9,061 nt of DNA, taken from positions 1-9,061 of the forward strand of contig JAPOHK010000026.1 in assembly GCA_029979485.1 (NCBI GenBank). Reading direction: 5' to 3'. The position numbers and the translations under genes are program-made. Numbering within the stretch: position 1 is the stretch's first letter; every line of letters starts with the position of its first letter. Shown in pieces: positions 7,787 through 9,061 of the stretch. The notes below the pieces were generated by a model, which did not search any database, had not been told where the DNA came from, and saw nothing but the letters and a program-made list of their open reading frames with translations. This DNA comes from Candidatus Planktophila limnetica (GTDB taxonomy: Bacteria > Actinomycetota > Actinomycetes > Nanopelagicales > Nanopelagicaceae).

Positions 7787-8620
7787 TTAAGAAATTAAGC
7801 CCTTTATGTACTCATCAGGGTCAAAAGGTGCCAGATCATCGATTGACTCCCCTGTTCCGACGAACTTAATTGGAATGTCTAGGCAATCCTCAATTGCAAG
7901 TGCGATTCCGCCTCGAGCGCTGCCATCTAACTTAGTTAAAACTATGCCCGTAACTTGAACTGCTTCAGCAAATATCTTGGCTTGCTGTAAACCATTTTGC
8001 CCAGTTGTTGCATCGATTACCAATAGGACTTCTCTAACTGGAGTAACTTTTTCAATTACACGTTTAATTTTCTCAAGCTCATTCATTAAATCACTCTTAT
8101 TGTGAAGTCGACCTGCAGTATCTATAAACAAAAATTCCGCAGAGAGTTACTTGGCTCTTTGTACTGAATCAAAAGCCACAGAAGCTGGATCGGAGTTCTC
8201 TTTACCGCTAACTACTTCTACGCCTATCCTCTGGCCCCACGTTTGCAACTGCTCTACTGCAGCTGCGCGAAAAGTATCTGCAGCAGCCAATACAACTGTG
8301 CCATGGCTTTGGAAATTGCGCGCTAATTTTGCAACAGAAGTTGTTTTGCCAGTTCCGTTGACTCCAACAACCATTACAGCCGTAAGTCCCAGATCAGTAC
8401 TTATGGCACGCGATTTAGTTGAAAGATGAGACAACAAGACTGCATGAAGTGATTCCTCAGGAGTGGCAGATTTAATTTTTCGAGTCTGTTCGATAATTGA
8501 ATGAGCAAGATCAGCGCCCAAATCCGCGGCAATGAGTTCGTTCGTGAGTTCATCTAGATCTGGCTTATGAAGTAAATCCGTTACGTTTATCTTGGATAAA
8601 AACTTAGAAAAAATGCCCAT
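7787..8620 (-). pseudogene. ftsY: SRP receptor GTPase FtsY, interrupted by an in-frame TAA at codon 158
   Basis: Membrane-docking GTPase that pairs with Ffh to release ribosomes to the translocon. Read through the TAA at 8147-8149 it is a 277-residue NG protein: a short amphipathic start MGIFSKFLSKI, N domain, P-loop GVNGTGKTT (86-94), DTFRAAA (115-121), then, after the stop, FIDTAGRLHNKSDLM (165-179), LTKLDGSARGG (228-238) and VGTGE (254-258). The long acidic A domain of E. coli FtsY is absent. The stop replaces one codon between SVQRAK and LSAEF, separating the P-loop half from the DTAGR half, so neither part could work alone. Frame is identical on both sides. The gene starts 18 nt after smc with no clear Shine-Dalgarno. 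FtsY is essential in most bacteria, so a sequencing or assembly error is a strong alternative to true loss. Confidence 0.92.
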
Positions 8621-8638
8621 GTAAAACTAATTTCGAAT

Positions 8639-9061
8639 TTAAGCGGTTTCAGATTCACGAAGACGCTGTGAAATGACTTCTGTCACGCCATCTCCGCGCA
8701 TCGTGACGCCGTATAGAGCATCTGCAATCTCCATAGTGCGTTTTTGGTGGGTAATGATGATGAGTTGTGAACTCGCGCGTAACTCTTCAAGTACACCAAG
8801 CAAACGACCAAGGTTTACATCATCGAGCGCCGCTTCAACTTCGTCTAGAACGTAGAACGGACTTGGGCGAGCTTTGAAAATCGCAATGAGCATGGCCACT
8901 GCAGTCAAAGATTTTTCTCCTCCAGATAGCAATGAGAGTCTCTTTATGCGTTTTCCTGGAGGACGCGCTTCAACATCTACACCTGTTGTTAGTAGATCAT
9001 CCGGATTTGTAAGTACTAATCGACCGTCCCCTCCCGGGAAAAGTCGGGCGAAAATTTCTTC
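8639..9061 (-). CDS. smc: Chromosome partition protein SMC, C-terminal ATPase end (start outside window)
   Basis: The last 140 residues of SMC, the condensin ATPase that compacts and segregates chromosomes with ScpA/ScpB. The frame is open to the right edge, so the N-terminal Walker A half, coiled coils and hinge lie outside the window. Visible in order: [14 protein letters not shown], then [11 protein letters not shown], the ABC signature LLSGGEKSL, Walker [14 protein letters not shown] and the switch region [11 protein letters not shown]. The internal TTG at 8930-8932 falls in the middle of the LLSGGEK signature and is not a start. It is followed 18 nt later by ftsY, the usual smc–ftsY pairing in actinobacteria. 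Confidence 0.97.
   Translation of the reverse strand, partial: EEIFARLFPGGDGRLVLTNPDDLLTTGVDVEARPPGKRIKRLSLLSGGEKSLTAVAMLIAIFKARPSPFYVLDEVEAALDDVNLGRLLGVLEELRASSQLIIITHQKRTMEIADALYGVTMRGDGVTEVISQRLRESETA

Overview
The window looks like chromosome from a streamlined actinobacterium of fairly low G+C, possibly freshwater Nanopelagicales (acI). That placement is inferred. The minus-strand order smc–ftsY–amt–glnB–ffh–rpsP–khpA–rimM–trmD is the actinobacterial arrangement known from Mycobacterium, but intergenic gaps are short, several genes overlap by ATGA, and the base composition is lower in G+C than most of the phylum. No tRNA, rRNA, CRISPR array, insertion sequence or phage gene was seen.

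Layout, left to right. A plus-strand short-chain dehydrogenase (SDR, 5' end outside the window) runs to 647 and converges on a minus-strand block. Reading that block in its direction of transcription, from the right edge: the C-terminal ATPase end of smc; ftsY (SRP receptor); a 156-nt gap with a possible GlnR-type nitrogen operator; amt (ammonium channel) overlapping glnB (PII); ffh (SRP GTPase); a 158-nt GC-rich, hairpin-rich leader; rpsP (bS16, TTG start); khpA; rimM; trmD; then an acyl-ACP desaturase overlapping a class I glutamine amidotransferase-like gene. Functionally this joins chromosome segregation (SMC), membrane protein targeting (Ffh/FtsY), ammonium uptake with its PII regulator, 30S and tRNA maturation (bS16, RimM, TrmD, KhpA), and lipid desaturation.

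The most notable observations are defects and hidden structure. Both ftsY and amt are interrupted by a single in-frame TAA, with perfectly conserved family sequence continuing in the same frame on the far side. TAA is also the genuine terminator of six other genes here, so stop reassignment is not supported. FtsY is normally essential, so sequence error or a damaged template must be considered first. A 50-nt hairpin with a GAAA tetraloop at 671-720 lies inside the 3' coding end of the amidotransferase. Its only two imperfect pairs are G·U on the plus strand and A·C on the minus strand, which suggests it is a terminator for the convergent SDR transcript.

Two gene-order changes stand out against the Mycobacterium arrangement: glnD is missing between glnB and ffh, and a desaturase/amidotransferase pair follows trmD where rplS usually lies.
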